A stretch of 64,000 bases of DNA from Tethya wilhelma (GCA_964030475.1 CAXIPT010000003.1:659709-723708); one strand, 5' to 3'; shown: positions 1 to 10,987, numbered from the stretch's first letter. Translations and numbers: made by a program. Notes: generated by a model from the letters alone, not told the origin.

Positions 1-1038
1 TTTTCAGCCTATCTGAGCTAAGCTTCGAGGCCACACCCATTCATCCTGTTAAAATTTTGGGGCAAGCATGAGGGGCGAGCCTGAGCGAGTCCCATAGCAT
101 AGCTGCAGACCTGCTTATTGATACACACTCATCCAACTACATTATACAGAAATAACAATAATATTAGACTACACAATAGGCTGCTATAATATATCAAATA
201 CCATCAAAATACTTATAAGATTCAGTATGTATACGCACCAAGGGTTGTGCACCTTGGGTGCCTTCATTGTTCTGGCTTTTGCAATGGAAGAACTAAAAGC
301 TAGTAGCTATATATGTGTAATCATATGAAGACATTGGGGGACATAAGTTCTGTAAAAGTGTCATCAACACCTCGAAAAGTGTTAGAGATCAAAGGGAAAA
401 TCATGTTTTCTGTCTATAAAGTTTTGTGGTTTAGTTTATTAAAAAATAGAACTTGGTTCCATGTTGTACACTTAAAGAGCTTCCTATTCATATCAATAAT
501 CACATTATTGAAATTGATTTAGGTGAGTCATTTTTAGCATTCAGTTTTTGTATATATTGTGGTGAATGGGCAACTTTTATTTAGTTCAGATAATTGCAAA
601 ATAGAGCCTGGACCACTGTACTAGAACTAATACAGAGTATTTTTTCACATAATGGAACTGAATACATGTTTGTTTAGTTCAGTCAAATCAAGGGAGTAGT
701 TTTTGGTTGCTTCTCTTTCATGGTAAAGGTGCTAATAAACACTGTGTTTTAAGGTACCTAGGTGTTAATTACACCTTCCTTTGATTGTTGTCAAGGCTAA
801 TGTCCTAATATAGCCAAAATGTCTTCATATGTTCTTCCTGCATATATGGTATATGTACAGATGTGCTTTATCAATTACAGAATGCCCAAACTGATAACTG
901 AAGCACAAGTATACAATTCATGACACGAAGTTAATGACAATAAACACTGAAGACCTTATGTTAGACAGTATTTTGCTTGCAGGTGCTATTAACAGTTACT
1001 AGAAAACAATAGATTATTGTCCCAAATAATTACTTAGT
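1..1038. repeat. Near-identical copy of 9949-10986
   Basis: This block matches 9949-10986 at a constant offset of 9948 with only about one difference seen (G to A near 179). Identity stops at about 1038. It contains the right part of the AACCCTTGGTGCG element (1-268) and a full 510-bp element (322-831). Such identity over 1 kb means either a very recent duplication or a locus assembled twice. I see no gene here; the short reading frame at 313-522 lies inside the transposon. Confidence 0.9.
322..831. mobile_element. 510-bp non-autonomous element, copy 1
   Basis: The ends are inverted repeats, CATATGAAGACATT on the left and AATGTCTTCATATG on the right. It is the same element as 10270-10779. 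Paralogous spacers at 5564/5565 and 6370/6371 carry the uninterrupted sequence GTGTAAT-TTC, that is, empty sites. No clear target duplication is visible outside the inverted repeats, and no transposase is encoded. Confidence 0.75.
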
Positions 1039-1641
1039 TTATTTCAAGATATGTTGCTGGTTAGAGAGGAGGGTACTCCTCAGCATGGTAAAACCTGTAG
1101 GACAGTACACCATGTTCAAAGCTTCACATTAGACTGAGCTTCCATTTTCCATGCTTTTTATTTTGACAATCTAATAATTATTATGCACATCATGCATATT
1201 AATAACTTATTGTCACTGGTAAATAAAACCTTTTCTTTGTCTCTGTGTCTGTTGTACATAGAGAGAATACTCCAATGACTTACAACAAAATGCTACAGTT
1301 ACATCTAGATCTGTTCGAGTTAAATACATGGATTGATCCGTACAAATTAAATTTTCATGATAATTATTGTTCTCTAAAAGTAAATAAAATAATGTATGCT
1401 GAATCATAAATTAATTATGATAAAAGCTGCTTTAGTCTTTTTTTATAGCAGATTTTGCTTACAGGTTCTGTTAGCAACTATAAAAAAAAACAGATTTATT
1501 GGCTCAAATTTACTTAGCTATGCTGTATCAATTGTAGTATATACAAACTCATAACTGAGACATGTGTAAATTAATATTGACAAAGTCCTTTTTAACAATA
1601 TTTACCTTTAGTCACTTCAAGAAAACAACAACTGTTACAGA
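1035..1641. repeat. Spacer duplication (copy of 2734-3336)
   Basis: The offset is 1699. As far as I can read, 1035-1430 is identical to 2734-3129. After that the copies differ by scattered substitutions and small indels. The abrupt change from identity to a few percent divergence suggests gene conversion or a recent partial duplication. Each copy runs into the 3' end of a family A gene. Confidence 0.8.
1036..1118 (-). pseudogene. Relic of family A C-terminal tail
   Basis: Read on the minus strand, this gives a degraded form of the family A tail (YRFYHAEEYPPL, an early stop, then PATYLEIN). The intact genes at 3337 and 7098 have YRF-HAEEYPPLLPAT--ATYHEIN here. No upstream coding sequence remains. 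It marks the 3' end of a lost family A copy. Confidence 0.65.
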
Positions 1642-2106
1642 TTATTGTCTCGGTTTATTTATTTCGTGGTATGTTGTTGGAGGTGTTGCTGGTAAGAGAG
1701 GAGGGTACTGCTCACCATGGTCGAATCTGTAGGGCAGCACAGGTGCCTCTTCTTCAAANATCATGCTATCATTTCTTTGGTAGAGTTTAGGCAGTGGTGT
1801 GTATTTACAAACAAAGTCACTCCTACCAATAGCATGATGGTAACATGGTCCAACTACTGTCATGTTTAACACTTCACTGAAAGTCATACAATGAAACAGT
1901 GCAATAGAAACATTAAGATCCGCTCCACAGTGGACTATATGAGTTACAGAATTTCCGCACTTACAAGTCACTTTTCCATCTGTTTTCTTTGGTACAGTCC
2001 ACAAGGGACAGGTCACATCTTCCACAGAGCTAGTTGAGATCATGGAAGGCCATGATAGTGCAGCAACTAGACAATAGTACAATAGTAACCAGCTTTGTCG
2101 TTTCAT
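1642..2106 (-). pseudogene. Family A membrane protein, gapped copy
   Basis: I chose the ATG at 2106 (MKRQSW); an in-frame upstream extension has no ATG. Residues 1 to about 115 give a signal peptide and the first half of the Cys-rich ectodomain (CPLWTVP, CKCG, MTVVGPCYHHA). An N at 1759 then joins straight to the last ~38 residues of the tail (FEEEAPVLPYRFDHGEQYPPLLP). All the membrane segments are missing, about 450 residues compared with the gene at 3337. Because the break falls at an N, the missing part is most likely an assembly gap rather than a biological deletion, so the real gene may be complete. It is on the same strand as the two intact paralogues to the right. Confidence 0.75.
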
Positions 2107-2737
2107 GTTGAATATCAACTTGACTCTAAGACTTATTGTTGTAACAATGAAATTCTAGCTGGTATATATATCTGTATATGCTAGCAGTTTATCAAATACA
2201 GTTTAGATAATTTTTCCTATTGAAACATTCAATGTTAGCATTCAGTAATGATGTGCCAATGATTATAATGTTAAAATATAAACTGTTTTAACTTCAAAGT
2301 TGATGCTATCTAGGTACATATTAGAGTTCCATTTTCACTTCTTTTGACTTCGACAATCTACACATCAGGCTACGTGGGTTTCTGTTTTTGTTGATAGTGA
2401 CAATCACAATTCTGAGTAGCTGTATAAGGTTAACCAAACTACCCCTCATTCTCAGGTCTTCCCAGTGAGTATTTTTGCTTTGTGAGTTGCAAAATTAAGC
2501 TGGAAATGCCTATATATATATGTATGGGTATTTTCTTTCATCTTGTAAAGTAAATGTACAGTATTGTATATGATTTTTCCATTACAGAAAATTTGAACAT
2601 AAACACTTATTTCTGATGGGAACATTCACAAGTATGACAAAAACCTAACACAATGCGGTGTATGTAAACTGTTTAGTACGTTTGGATTAAAACTGATCAT
2701 AAGAGGCAATGTATACTCTTTCAACAAAGAATTCAGT
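2107..2737. other. Spacer upstream of the gapped family A copy
   Basis: No coding sequence seen. Part of it (about 2295-2360) repeats at about 5305-5360, 5905-5965 and 9080-9140, each time in a spacer next to a family A copy. It is therefore a duplicated module and could hold shared upstream regulatory sequence. Confidence 0.5.
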
Positions 2738-2818
2738 TTATTTCAAGATATGTTGCTGGTTAGAGAGGAGGGTACTCCTCAGCATGGTAAAACCTGTAGG
2801 ACAGTACACCATGTTCAA
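2738..2818 (-). pseudogene. Relic of family A C-terminal tail
   Basis: This is the duplicate of the relic at 1036-1118, with the same degraded YRFYHAEEYPPL tail and the same early stop. It lies about 520 bp from the 3' end of the intact gene at 3337-5157. Confidence 0.65.
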
Positions 2819-3336
2819 AGCTTCACATTAGACTGAGCTTCCATTTTCCATGCTTTTTATTTTGACAATCTAATAATTATTATGCACATCATGCATATTA
2901 ATAACTTATTGTCACTGGTAAATAAAACCTTTTCTTTGTCTCTGTGTCTGTTGTACATAGAGAGAATACTCCAATGACTTACAACAAAATGCTACAGTTA
3001 CATCTAGATCTGTTCGAGTTAAATACATGGATTGATCCGTACAAATTAAATTTTCATGATAATTATTGTTCTCTAAAAGTAAATAAAATAATGTATGCTG
3101 AATCATAAATTAATTATGATAAAAGCTGCTTAAGCCTTTTTTTAAGCAGATTTTGCTTACAGGTTCTATTAGCAACTATAAAAAAACAGATTTATTGACT
3201 CAAATTTACTTAGCTATGCTGTATCAATTGTAGTATATACAAACTCATAGCTGAGGCATGTGTAAATAATATTGACAAAGTCCTTTTTAACAATATTTAC
3301 CTTTAGTCACTTCAAGAAAACAACAACTGTTACAGA

Positions 3337-5157
3337 TTATTGTCTCAGTTTATTTATTTCATGGTATGTTGCTGGAGGTGTTGCTGGTAAGAGAGGAGGG
3401 TACTCCTCAGCATGGTCAAACCTGTAGGGCAGTACAGGTGCCTCTTCTTCAAAGTCAGCTCTACTTGATTTGATACAGTTTTTGCAGCGTTGAATTAAAG
3501 AGTGGATGTTTTGAAGTAGAGTCTTTGGAATGAGTGAACAGACCACTAGTCCAACACCATACAGAAGTAACACAAAGAACAATGGAACTATTAAAATAAA
3601 TAGTACGATTTGTAAAAAGCTCCTTACATCATATCTGGGTACTTGAAAATTACTTAGTGCAAACACAAACAAACTCAGAAGTAAAAAAAATACAGTGTCC
3701 AAGACAGTATGTGTTGTTGATTTGTAAGGCCTGATTGTAGCAACAAGACCTGATGTGATTATGAAAGTTATTTCAATAAAAAATATATACCCATATCCAA
3801 TGTATATAGCTGAGAATGTGAGGTTTAAAACTCGTAGAAAGACATAAAGAGCAGCAAAATACCTACAGTCTTGAGGCTGTAGCTTGTAACAGCCATGAAA
3901 GGTGTCCATGAAGATGTGTAGTGTCAAACAGCGAAGATTGAAGTAGTTCAAAGCCTTGTGGAAACAGCGACAAGGGTAGAGACAGAGAAGAACCAGTGGG
4001 ATGATGTTGAACACAAAGGCCATAAACATTGCTATGAAGGCATAGGGAAGATGATCTGGTCCAAGAAACTCATAGGATGAATCATATGCTACAAAGTGCT
4101 TTTGAACTTGATTTCCTTTTACATCATGAAGTGTGTTTGGTGTGAGTACAAGAAAAGAAATATTGAGGATCTTCACATAAGAAAGCAAGATAAATGTGGC
4201 AAATGCTCCCACTAGTGATCCTTTGATGTCCCAGTTGTTACGAAATCGCACAAAACATTTGTAGAAAGGTCTCCACAACCGAACAATAAAGATGTAGCGT
4301 CTGTGTAGCTCAACAAAGATGTAAGTGAAGAAAACTAGTAGCAGTGGGTAAACAGCTACCACATAGTCTAGCATGAGAGTCTGGAGTGCTGTTAGGTTAG
4401 GATGCAAGCAAAATGGAGGATACAATCCTCGAAAAAAATCAAGGTTCCACACTCCAAGAAATGCGAGAATAGTTCCTCCAACCACTGGATGACCAATTTT
4501 AGTAAGCAATATTGTCATTGAAGGCACTGATATAAGCTGGCATATGAGCACATAGCCATTTACTTTTGCAGATGAGGCACTTATCCTGAACAGGACCACT
4601 AGAATGTAGAAGATAGTGAGAGGAAGAAATGCCACAGCAAGGTACTTCAACCAGTTGTACTTGTAGTCTGAGCACTCAACACACGCAATGGTGTAAGAGT
4701 AGACAGGATATGTATAAGCTTTGTCACAGCTGGTGCACATTATACCAGTCTGATGCTTGTAATAGGTGCAATGTCTACTAGATGAACAGAAATCTGCAAA
4801 ATGACATAACAAGCTGTTATTTCTGTGGTAGAGTTCAGGCAGTGGTGTGTAGCTGCAGACAAAGTTCTTTCTGCCAAGAGCATTATGGTAACATGGTCCA
4901 ACTACTGTCATATTCAACTCTTCACTGTATGTCATACAGTGAAACAGTGCAATAGAAATATGCAGATTTTGACTGCAGTCGACTATATGATTAATGGAAT
5001 CTCCACACTCACAAGTCACTGTTCCATCTTTTTCCACTGGTACAGTCCACAAGGGACAGCTCATATCTTCCACAGAGCTAGCTGAGACAATATACATCCT
5101 TAACAGCAAAGCAACTGAAACTACACAATACAATGCAAAACTGTTTTTCATTTTCAT
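3337..5157 (-). CDS. Family A: Cys-rich ectodomain, ~9-TM membrane protein
   Basis: Single-exon gene of 606 residues. I start at the ATG at 5157; the longer frame to 5199 has only TTG. Seen in the sequence: a hydrophobic signal peptide (about 1-27), then an ectodomain of about 145 residues with regularly spaced Cys (CPLWTVP, CECG, MTVVGPCYHNA, MCTSC, CVECSDYKYNW) and many N-glycosylation sites. About 9 hydrophobic segments follow from roughly residue 170 to 570, with a basic stretch after the fourth (ELHRRYIFIVRLWRPFYKCF). A cytoplasmic tail ends in PVLPYRF-HAEEYPPLLP. I do not recognise a named family. The Cys-rich region next to many TM segments recalls TRP/polycystin-like or orphan receptor proteins, but no diagnostic motif is visible. 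The surface receptor or channel role is inference. Confidence 0.88.
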   Translation of the reverse strand: MKMKNSFALYCVVSVALLLRMYIVSASSVEDMSCPLWTVPVEKDGTVTCECGDSINHIVDCSQNLHISIALFHCMTYSEELNMTVVGPCYHNALGRKNFVCSYTPLPELYHRNNSLLCHFADFCSSSRHCTYYKHQTGIMCTSCDKAYTYPVYSYTIACVECSDYKYNWLKYLAVAFLPLTIFYILVVLFRISASSAKVNGYVLICQLISVPSMTILLTKIGHPVVGGTILAFLGVWNLDFFRGLYPPFCLHPNLTALQTLMLDYVVAVYPLLLVFFTYIFVELHRRYIFIVRLWRPFYKCFVRFRNNWDIKGSLVGAFATFILLSYVKILNISFLVLTPNTLHDVKGNQVQKHFVAYDSSYEFLGPDHLPYAFIAMFMAFVFNIIPLVLLCLYPCRCFHKALNYFNLRCLTLHIFMDTFHGCYKLQPQDCRYFAALYVFLRVLNLTFSAIYIGYGYIFFIEITFIITSGLVATIRPYKSTTHTVLDTVFFLLLSLFVFALSNFQVPRYDVRSFLQIVLFILIVPLFFVLLLYGVGLVVCSLIPKTLLQNIHSLIQRCKNCIKSSRADFEEEAPVLPYRFDHAEEYPPLLPATPPATYHEINKLRQ

Positions 5158-6046
5158 ACTCTTTATTCCATGTGAAACTTGTACAACTATCCGAGTCAAT
5201 GCAGTACTCCAAGATATGGAGACTACAACCCCTTTTTGGACAAAGTTAACTCAATAATGACGTTATGATATGTATAATATTGAAACATAAACCTTTACAT
5301 TCAAAGTTGCTAGGCATTAGAGCTAACATTTTCACTACCTTTGACTCCGACAATCTACAGCATCAGGTAACATTTCAACACGAATTCTGTTTTTGAAAAG
5401 TGTTTTGGTCAACTTGGAACATGATAATGATGATTTGAGCTATATAGTTTGTATAAATTGGATTTATTAAAGTAGACATTGAGACAATTAAGAATTACAA
5501 ACACTGAAATTATATCCATCTGTTTTTTGCAATGGAGAACTAAAAGCTAGTGGCTATGTGTAATTTCATCTTGCTCGTAGTATGTACAGCTATGCTTTAT
5601 CAATTACGCAATGTCCATACTGATAACTGAAGCACATGTAAGTATACAGTGATGACACAAGGTTATTGACAATAAACGCTGAAGACCTTTTGTCAGACAG
5701 TATTTTGTTTGCAAGTGCTATTAACAGTTACTTGAAAACAAAAAGTTAAATAGATTATTGTCTTAAAAAATTACTTAGTTAATTTCATGATATGTTGATA
5801 AAAGAGTTGCTGGTAATTAAGAGAGGAGTTGACAAACTTTGAATCAGTAATGACGTAACAATAATTATTCATAATGTTGAAATATAAACTGTCTTTGATA
5901 TTCAAAGTTGCTAGGCATTCACTTCCATTTTCACTACCTTTGACTTCAATAATCTATACACATCAGGTAACATTTCAACATAGTTTCTGCTTTGGTCAAC
6001 ATGGTGATAATGATTTGAGCTACACATATATATTGTTTGTCATAAA

Positions 6047-6252
6047 TACCGTATAGCAGGTAAATTTGGTGAGCTTAAAATTTGGCAAATTCCCATTTTG
6101 GGATTATTGGTGATTTTTAATTTGGTGATTCAATTCCGTATGCTGCATAGTTTATATGCGCGCACGTGTGTATAAAACTGTTTGGCGGTTTGAAGAATAA
6201 TTCGCCAATTCGCCAAATTTAATTCTCGCCAAGTTTACCCGCTATAAGGTAC
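6047..6252. mobile_element. 206-bp MITE with TACCNTATAGCRGGTAAA ends
   Basis: Left end TACCGTATAGCAGGTAAA; the right end, read as reverse complement, is TACCTTATAGCGGGTAAA. The interior is built of repeated AATTTGGCGA/TCGCCAAATT motifs, so the whole can fold on itself. Related copies lie at 9219-9507 and 55085-55292. It is non-coding, and the superfamily is not identified. Confidence 0.75.
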
Positions 6253-6569
6253 AACACAATCATGCCAATTAAGGATTCAGTAGACTATATTGAGTGATTA
6301 ATTTCTAACACTAAAATTATTGTTCTGGCTTTTGTAATGGAAGAACTTAAAGCTAGTAGCTATGTGTAATTTCTTCTTGCATATATGGTATGTACAGCTG
6401 TGCTTTATCAATTACAGAATGCCCAAACTGATAACTGAAGCACAAGTATACAATCATGACACGAAGTTAATGACAATAAACGCTGAAGACCTTATGTTAG
6501 ACAGTATTTTGCTTGCAGGTGCTATTAAAAGTTACTAGAAAACAATAGATTATTGTCCCAAATAATTAC

Positions 6570-6668
6570 TTAGTTAATTTCATGATATGCTGCTAAAGGT
6601 GTTGCTGGTAAGAGAGGAGCTAGGGTACTCCTCAGCATTGTAAAACCTGTAGGACAGTACACCATGTT
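6570..6668 (-). pseudogene. Relic of family A C-terminal tail
   Basis: Minus-strand reading gives the family A tail (YRFYNAEEYP, then SSSYQQHLQHIMKLT-like remnants) with a small insertion (GCTA) after the EEYP codons that breaks the frame. The same insertion is present at 10988-11086, so both relics descend from one already broken copy. Confidence 0.6.
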
Positions 6669-7097
6669 CAAAGGCTCTTACATTAGACTGAGCTTCCATT
6701 TTCGCTGCTTTTTATTTTGACAATCTATAATTATGCACATCATACATATTAGTAATTTGTTGTCACTGCTGAATAAAACCTTTTCTTCCTCTCTTTGTCT
6801 GTTGTACATAGAGAGAATTAATATTCCCACAACTTACAACAGAATGCTACAGTATAGGTTAAATATATGCATTAATCCATACAAATTTAAGTTTTATGAT
6901 AATTATTGCTATCAGAGTAAAATTTAATAGAATAATAATATGCTGTATCACACTCGTGCACAAATCAACTTACAACTACTGAAACCTATGGCCTACCGTT
7001 CCTATATTGCTATGTACTTGATTTCTTATAATATGTGGAGATAAAAATAGTACAAACTGAATATGGTTTTTAAACAGTATTTGTCTCTACTTTTAAC

Positions 7098-8888
7098 TTA
7101 GTTAATTTCATGGTATGTTGCAGGACATGTTGCTGGTAAAAGGGGAGGGTACTCCTCAGCATGGTAAAACCTGTAGGGCAAAACTGGTGTCTCTTCTTCA
7201 GAGTTAGCTCTGATGTAGTTCTTACAGCGTTGAACCAAGGAGTGGGATTTTTGTAGTAGAGTCTTTGGAATGAGTGAATAGACCACTAGTCCAACACCAT
7301 ATAGAGGTAGCACAAAGGCCAATGGAAACATTAAAATATCCAGTAAGTCTTCTAAAATGCTTCTTGTGTCGTCATATCTGGGTATATCTAAATTACTTAC
7401 TGCAAACAAGAGCAAACTCAAGAGTATAAAGAAAACTGTGTCCAACACATTGTGTGCTGTTGACTTGTAAGGCCTGATTGTAGCAACAAGCCCAGATGTA
7501 ATTATGAAAGTAACACCAATGGAAAAAAAATATCCATATCCTACAAATATAGCTGCAAATGTAAGGTTTATAACTCGTAGCAAGACATAAAGAGCAGCAA
7601 AGTACCTACAGTCTCGAGGCTGTAGCTTGTAACAACCATGAAAGGTGTCCATGAAGATGTGTAGTGTCAAACAGCGAAGATTGAAGTAGTTCAAGACCTT
7701 GTGGAAACAACAACAAGGGTAGAGACAGAGAAGAACCAGTGGGATGATGTTAAATACAAGGACCATGAACATTGCAATAAAGGCATAGGGAAGATGATCT
7801 GGCCCAAGAAACTCATACGAGGCATCATAGGTGATAAAGCGATGGTTAATTAAGTTACCATTGACATCATAAAGTGTGTTTGGTGTTAGAACAAAGTAAG
7901 AAATATTGAGGATCTTCACATAAGAAAGCAAGATAAATGTGGCAAATGCTCCCACTAGTGATCCTTTGATGTCCCAGTTGTTACGAAATCGAACAAAACA
8001 TTTGTAGAAAGGTCTCCACAACCGAACAATAAAGATGTAGCGTCTGTGTAGCTCAACAAAGATGTATGTGAAGACAACTAGTAGCAGTGGATAAACAGCT
8101 ACCACATAGTCTAGCATTAGAGTCTGTAGCGCTGTTAGGTTAGGATGCAAGCAAAATGGAGGATATAATCCTCGAAAGAAATCAAGGTTCCATACTCCAA
8201 GAAATGCGAGAAAAGTTCCTCCCAGCACTGGATGACCAATTTTAGTAAGCATTATTGTACTTGAAGGCCCTGATAGAAGCTGGCATATGAGCACATAGCC
8301 ATTTACTTTTGCAGATGAGGCACTTATCCTGAACAAGACCACTAGAATGTAGAAGACAGTGAGAGGAAGAAATGCCACAGCAAGGTACTTCAACCAGTTG
8401 TACTTGTAGTCTGAGCACTCAACACACCCAATGCTGTAAGAGTAGACAGGATAGGTATATCCTTGTTCACAGCTGGTGCACATTAGACCAGTTTGATGCT
8501 TGTAGTAGGTGCAATTTCCACCTGGACAATAATCTTTAAGATGACACAACAAGCTGTTATTTTTGTGGTAGAGTTTAGGTAACGTCAAGTATTCAAAAAA
8601 ATAGTACGCTTTGATAACAGCATTATGGTAACATGGTCCAACTACTGTCATGTTCAACACTTCACTGAAGGTCATACAGTGATAGAGTGCAATAGAAACA
8701 TTTAGAGAGACTGGATCACATTGGATTATACTACGTATGGAATATCCACACTCACATTTCTGGTTTCCATTGTGTACAGTCCATAAGGGACAGGTCACAT
8801 CTTCCACAGAGCTAGCTGAGGTAATGAACAGCCATAATAGTGTAGCAACTGCAGCTACACAATACAATGCGGTGGTACACTCCTTCAT
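7098..8888 (-). CDS. Family A: Cys-rich ectodomain, ~9-TM membrane protein
   Basis: Single-exon gene of 596 residues starting at ATG 8888. Signal peptide about 1-26; CPLWTV at 33-38; ectodomain to about 165 with the paired-Cys motif MCTSCEQGYTYPVYSYSIGCVEC. About 9 membrane segments run from residue 168 onward, and the C-terminal tail has EEETPVLPYRF and EEYPPLLP. The membrane part is close to identical with 3337-5157 and 15075-16140, while the first half of the ectodomain differs most. That pattern would fit diversification of an outer recognition surface on a conserved membrane core. Function unknown. Confidence 0.88.
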   Translation of the reverse strand: MKECTTALYCVAAVATLLWLFITSASSVEDVTCPLWTVHNGNQKCECGYSIRSIIQCDPVSLNVSIALYHCMTFSEVLNMTVVGPCYHNAVIKAYYFFEYLTLPKLYHKNNSLLCHLKDYCPGGNCTYYKHQTGLMCTSCEQGYTYPVYSYSIGCVECSDYKYNWLKYLAVAFLPLTVFYILVVLFRISASSAKVNGYVLICQLLSGPSSTIMLTKIGHPVLGGTFLAFLGVWNLDFFRGLYPPFCLHPNLTALQTLMLDYVVAVYPLLLVVFTYIFVELHRRYIFIVRLWRPFYKCFVRFRNNWDIKGSLVGAFATFILLSYVKILNISYFVLTPNTLYDVNGNLINHRFITYDASYEFLGPDHLPYAFIAMFMVLVFNIIPLVLLCLYPCCCFHKVLNYFNLRCLTLHIFMDTFHGCYKLQPRDCRYFAALYVLLRVINLTFAAIFVGYGYFFSIGVTFIITSGLVATIRPYKSTAHNVLDTVFFILLSLLLFAVSNLDIPRYDDTRSILEDLLDILMFPLAFVLPLYGVGLVVYSLIPKTLLQKSHSLVQRCKNYIRANSEEETPVLPYRFYHAEEYPPLLPATCPATYHEIN

Positions 8889-9218
8889 TTTTCTCTTACA
8901 TTATTTTTCAAAACTCACAACCATTCTAAGACTACATGTGCACAACACTTTGACAAAAACTTCTTATAGCTTAAGATTGTAGCAATTAAGACCAAAACCC
9001 CTTGTTGACAAACTTTGAGTCAGTCATGACGTAACAATAATTATTCATAATGTTGAAATATACACTTTCTTTGATATTCAAAGTTGCTAGGCATTCACTT
9101 CCATTTTCACTACCTTTGACTTCAATAATCTACACATCAGGTAACATTTCAAAATAGTTTCTGTTTTGGTCAACATGGTGATAATGATTTGAGCTACATA
9201 TATATTGTTTGTCATAAA
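8889..9218. other. Upstream spacer of the 7098-8888 gene
   Basis: No gene seen. From 9006 it is homologous to 5828 onward (shared TTGACAAACTTTGA and TGACGTAACAATAATTATTC). The repeated TGACGTAA resembles a CRE-type site, but without more evidence it is only a candidate motif. Confidence 0.4.
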
Positions 9219-9507
9219 TACCATATAGCGGATAAATTTGGCGAGCTTAAAATTTGGCTAATTCCCATTTTGGGATTATTGGCGATTTTTAATTTGGCGA
9301 TTCAATTCCGTATGCTTCATAGTTTATATGTGTGCACATGCGTATTAAACTGTTTGGCAATTTGAAGAATAATTCGCCAATTTGCCAAATTTAATTCTCG
9401 TGCAGAGTTGTAATATTTCAACTGCTTGTCTTACTCTCGCTGCACAGGATCCAGCTAAAGAGATGGAGGCTGAGATGGTTTTGCCAAGTTTACCCGCTAT
9501 AATGTAC
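9219..9507. mobile_element. MITE (paralogue of 6047-6252) with 84 extra bases
   Basis: It has the same ends and interior as 6047-6252 and lies in the homologous spacer. About 84 bp at 9409-9492 (from TGCAGAGTTGTAATATTTC to GCTGAGATGGTTTTG) interrupt the terminal AATTCTCG/CCAAGTTTACCC sequence. The extra segment looks unlike the AT-rich repeat around it. It may be a captured piece of other DNA, or the 6047 copy may have lost it. Confidence 0.65.
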
Positions 9508-9576
9508 AACACAATTATGCCAATTAAGGATTCAATAGACTATATTAAGTGATTAATTTCTAACACTAAAATTATT

Positions 9577-9619
9577 AACCCTTGGTGCGCATGCGCAGCA
9601 GGGGTTATGGTAGTCGTTT

Positions 9620-9655
<36 letters not shown>

Positions 9656-10216
9656 CCAACTATATCTCAAGAACGGCAGCTCCAGTCTTTAAAAGCGGCA
9701 TACCAAGGTAAAATAATCGAGATTATCTAAAAAAATTACACAAAGAATTCAACAAAAGCCTGTAGTTCCTGAGATCTGAGGCTTTTCAGCCTCTTTGAGC
9801 GCTAAGCTTCGAGGCCACACCCATAATTTTGGGGGACGAGCCTGAGCGAGCTTCATAGCATAGACAGTAGAAGCTTAGCTACTGATATGAAATGGCCTGA
9901 GGTCCTTATACAAAGCAACAAAAGCCTATTGTTTCTGAAATCTGAGGCTTTTCAGCCTATCTGAGCTAAGCTTCGAGGCCACACCCATTCATCCTGTTAA
10001 AATTTTGGGGCAAGCATGAGGGGCGAGCCTGAGCGAGTCCCATAGCATAGCTGCAGACCTGCTTATTGATACACACTCATCCAACTACATTATACAGAAA
10101 TAACAATAATATTAGACTACACAATAGACTGCTATAATATATCAAATACCATCAAAATACTTATAAGATTCAGTATGTATACGCACCAAGGGTTGTGCAC
10201 CTTGGGTGCCTTCATT
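9577..10216. mobile_element. ~640-bp element with AACCCTTGGTGCG ends and an empty site
   Basis: Left end AACCCTTGGTGCG; the inverse CGCACCAAGGGTT lies at 10182-10194. The spacer at 6311-6330 has the unoccupied sequence AAAATTATT-GTTCTGG. The filled site has ATT at 9574-9576 and again at 10214-10216, which fits a 3-bp target duplication. Inside is a (GT)n run at 9627-9656 and an imperfect ~165-bp internal duplication (each unit ends near CATAGCATAG). A partial copy begins the window (1-268). No coding sequence. Confidence 0.75.
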
Positions 10217-10269
10217 GTTCTGGCTTTTGCAATGGAAGAACTAAAAGCTAGTAGCTATATATGTGTAAT

Positions 10270-10779
10270 CATATGAAGACATTGGGGGACATAAGTTCTG
10301 TAAAAGTGTCATCAACACCTCGAAAAGTGTTAGAGATCAAAGGGAAAATCATGTTTTCTGTCTATAAAGTTTTGTGGTTTAGTTTATTAAAAAATAGAAC
10401 TTGGTTCCATGTTGTACACTTAAAGAGCTTCCTATTCATATCAATAATCACATTATTGAAATTGATTTAGGTGAGTCATTTTTAGCATTCAGTTTTTGTA
10501 TATATTGTGGTGAATGGGCAACTTTTATTTAGTTCAGATAATTGCAAAATAGAGCCTGGACCACTGTACTAGAACTAATACAGAGTATTTTTTCACATAA
10601 TGGAACTGAATACATGTTTGTTTAGTTCAGTCAAATCAAGGGAGTAGTTTTTGGTTGCTTCTCTTTCATGGTAAAGGTGCTAATAAACACTGTGTTTTAA
10701 GGTACCTAGGTGTTAATTACACCTTCCTTTGATTGTTGTCAAGGCTAATGTCCTAATATAGCCAAAATGTCTTCATATG
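10270..10779. mobile_element. 510-bp non-autonomous element, copy 2
   Basis: Inverted ends CATATGAAGACATT / AATGTCTTCATATG. The empty sites at 5564/5565 and 6370/6371 show it inserted into the spacer after the spacer was duplicated. Its 69-codon frame (10261-10470) has no resemblance to a transposase that I can see and is probably chance. Confidence 0.75.
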
Positions 10780-10987
10780 TTCTTCCTGCATATATGGTAT
10801 ATGTACAGATGTGCTTTATCAATTACAGAATGCCCAAACTGATAACTGAAGCACAAGTATACAATTCATGACACGAAGTTAATGACAATAAACACTGAAG
10901 ACCTTATGTTAGACAGTATTTTGCTTGCAGGTGCTATTAACAGTTACTAGAAAACAATAGATTATTGTCCCAAATAATTACTTAGTT

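Larger units (their letters stand above)
5158..7097. repeat. Spacer of duplicated modules between family A genes
   Basis: No intact gene. It contains three modules: 5158-5400 (upstream module), 5518-5830 (downstream module ending in a damaged tail relic) and 5828-6690. The last is homologous to 9006-11085 but lacks the two transposons present there. A small element (6047-6252) and a tail relic (6570-6668) are listed separately. Confidence 0.7.

Noticed and set aside
1213..1407. 64-residue minus-strand frame, repeated at 2912-3106
   Set aside because: Identical because the spacer is duplicated; the related spacer at 6733-6927 does not keep the frame, so it is not a gene.
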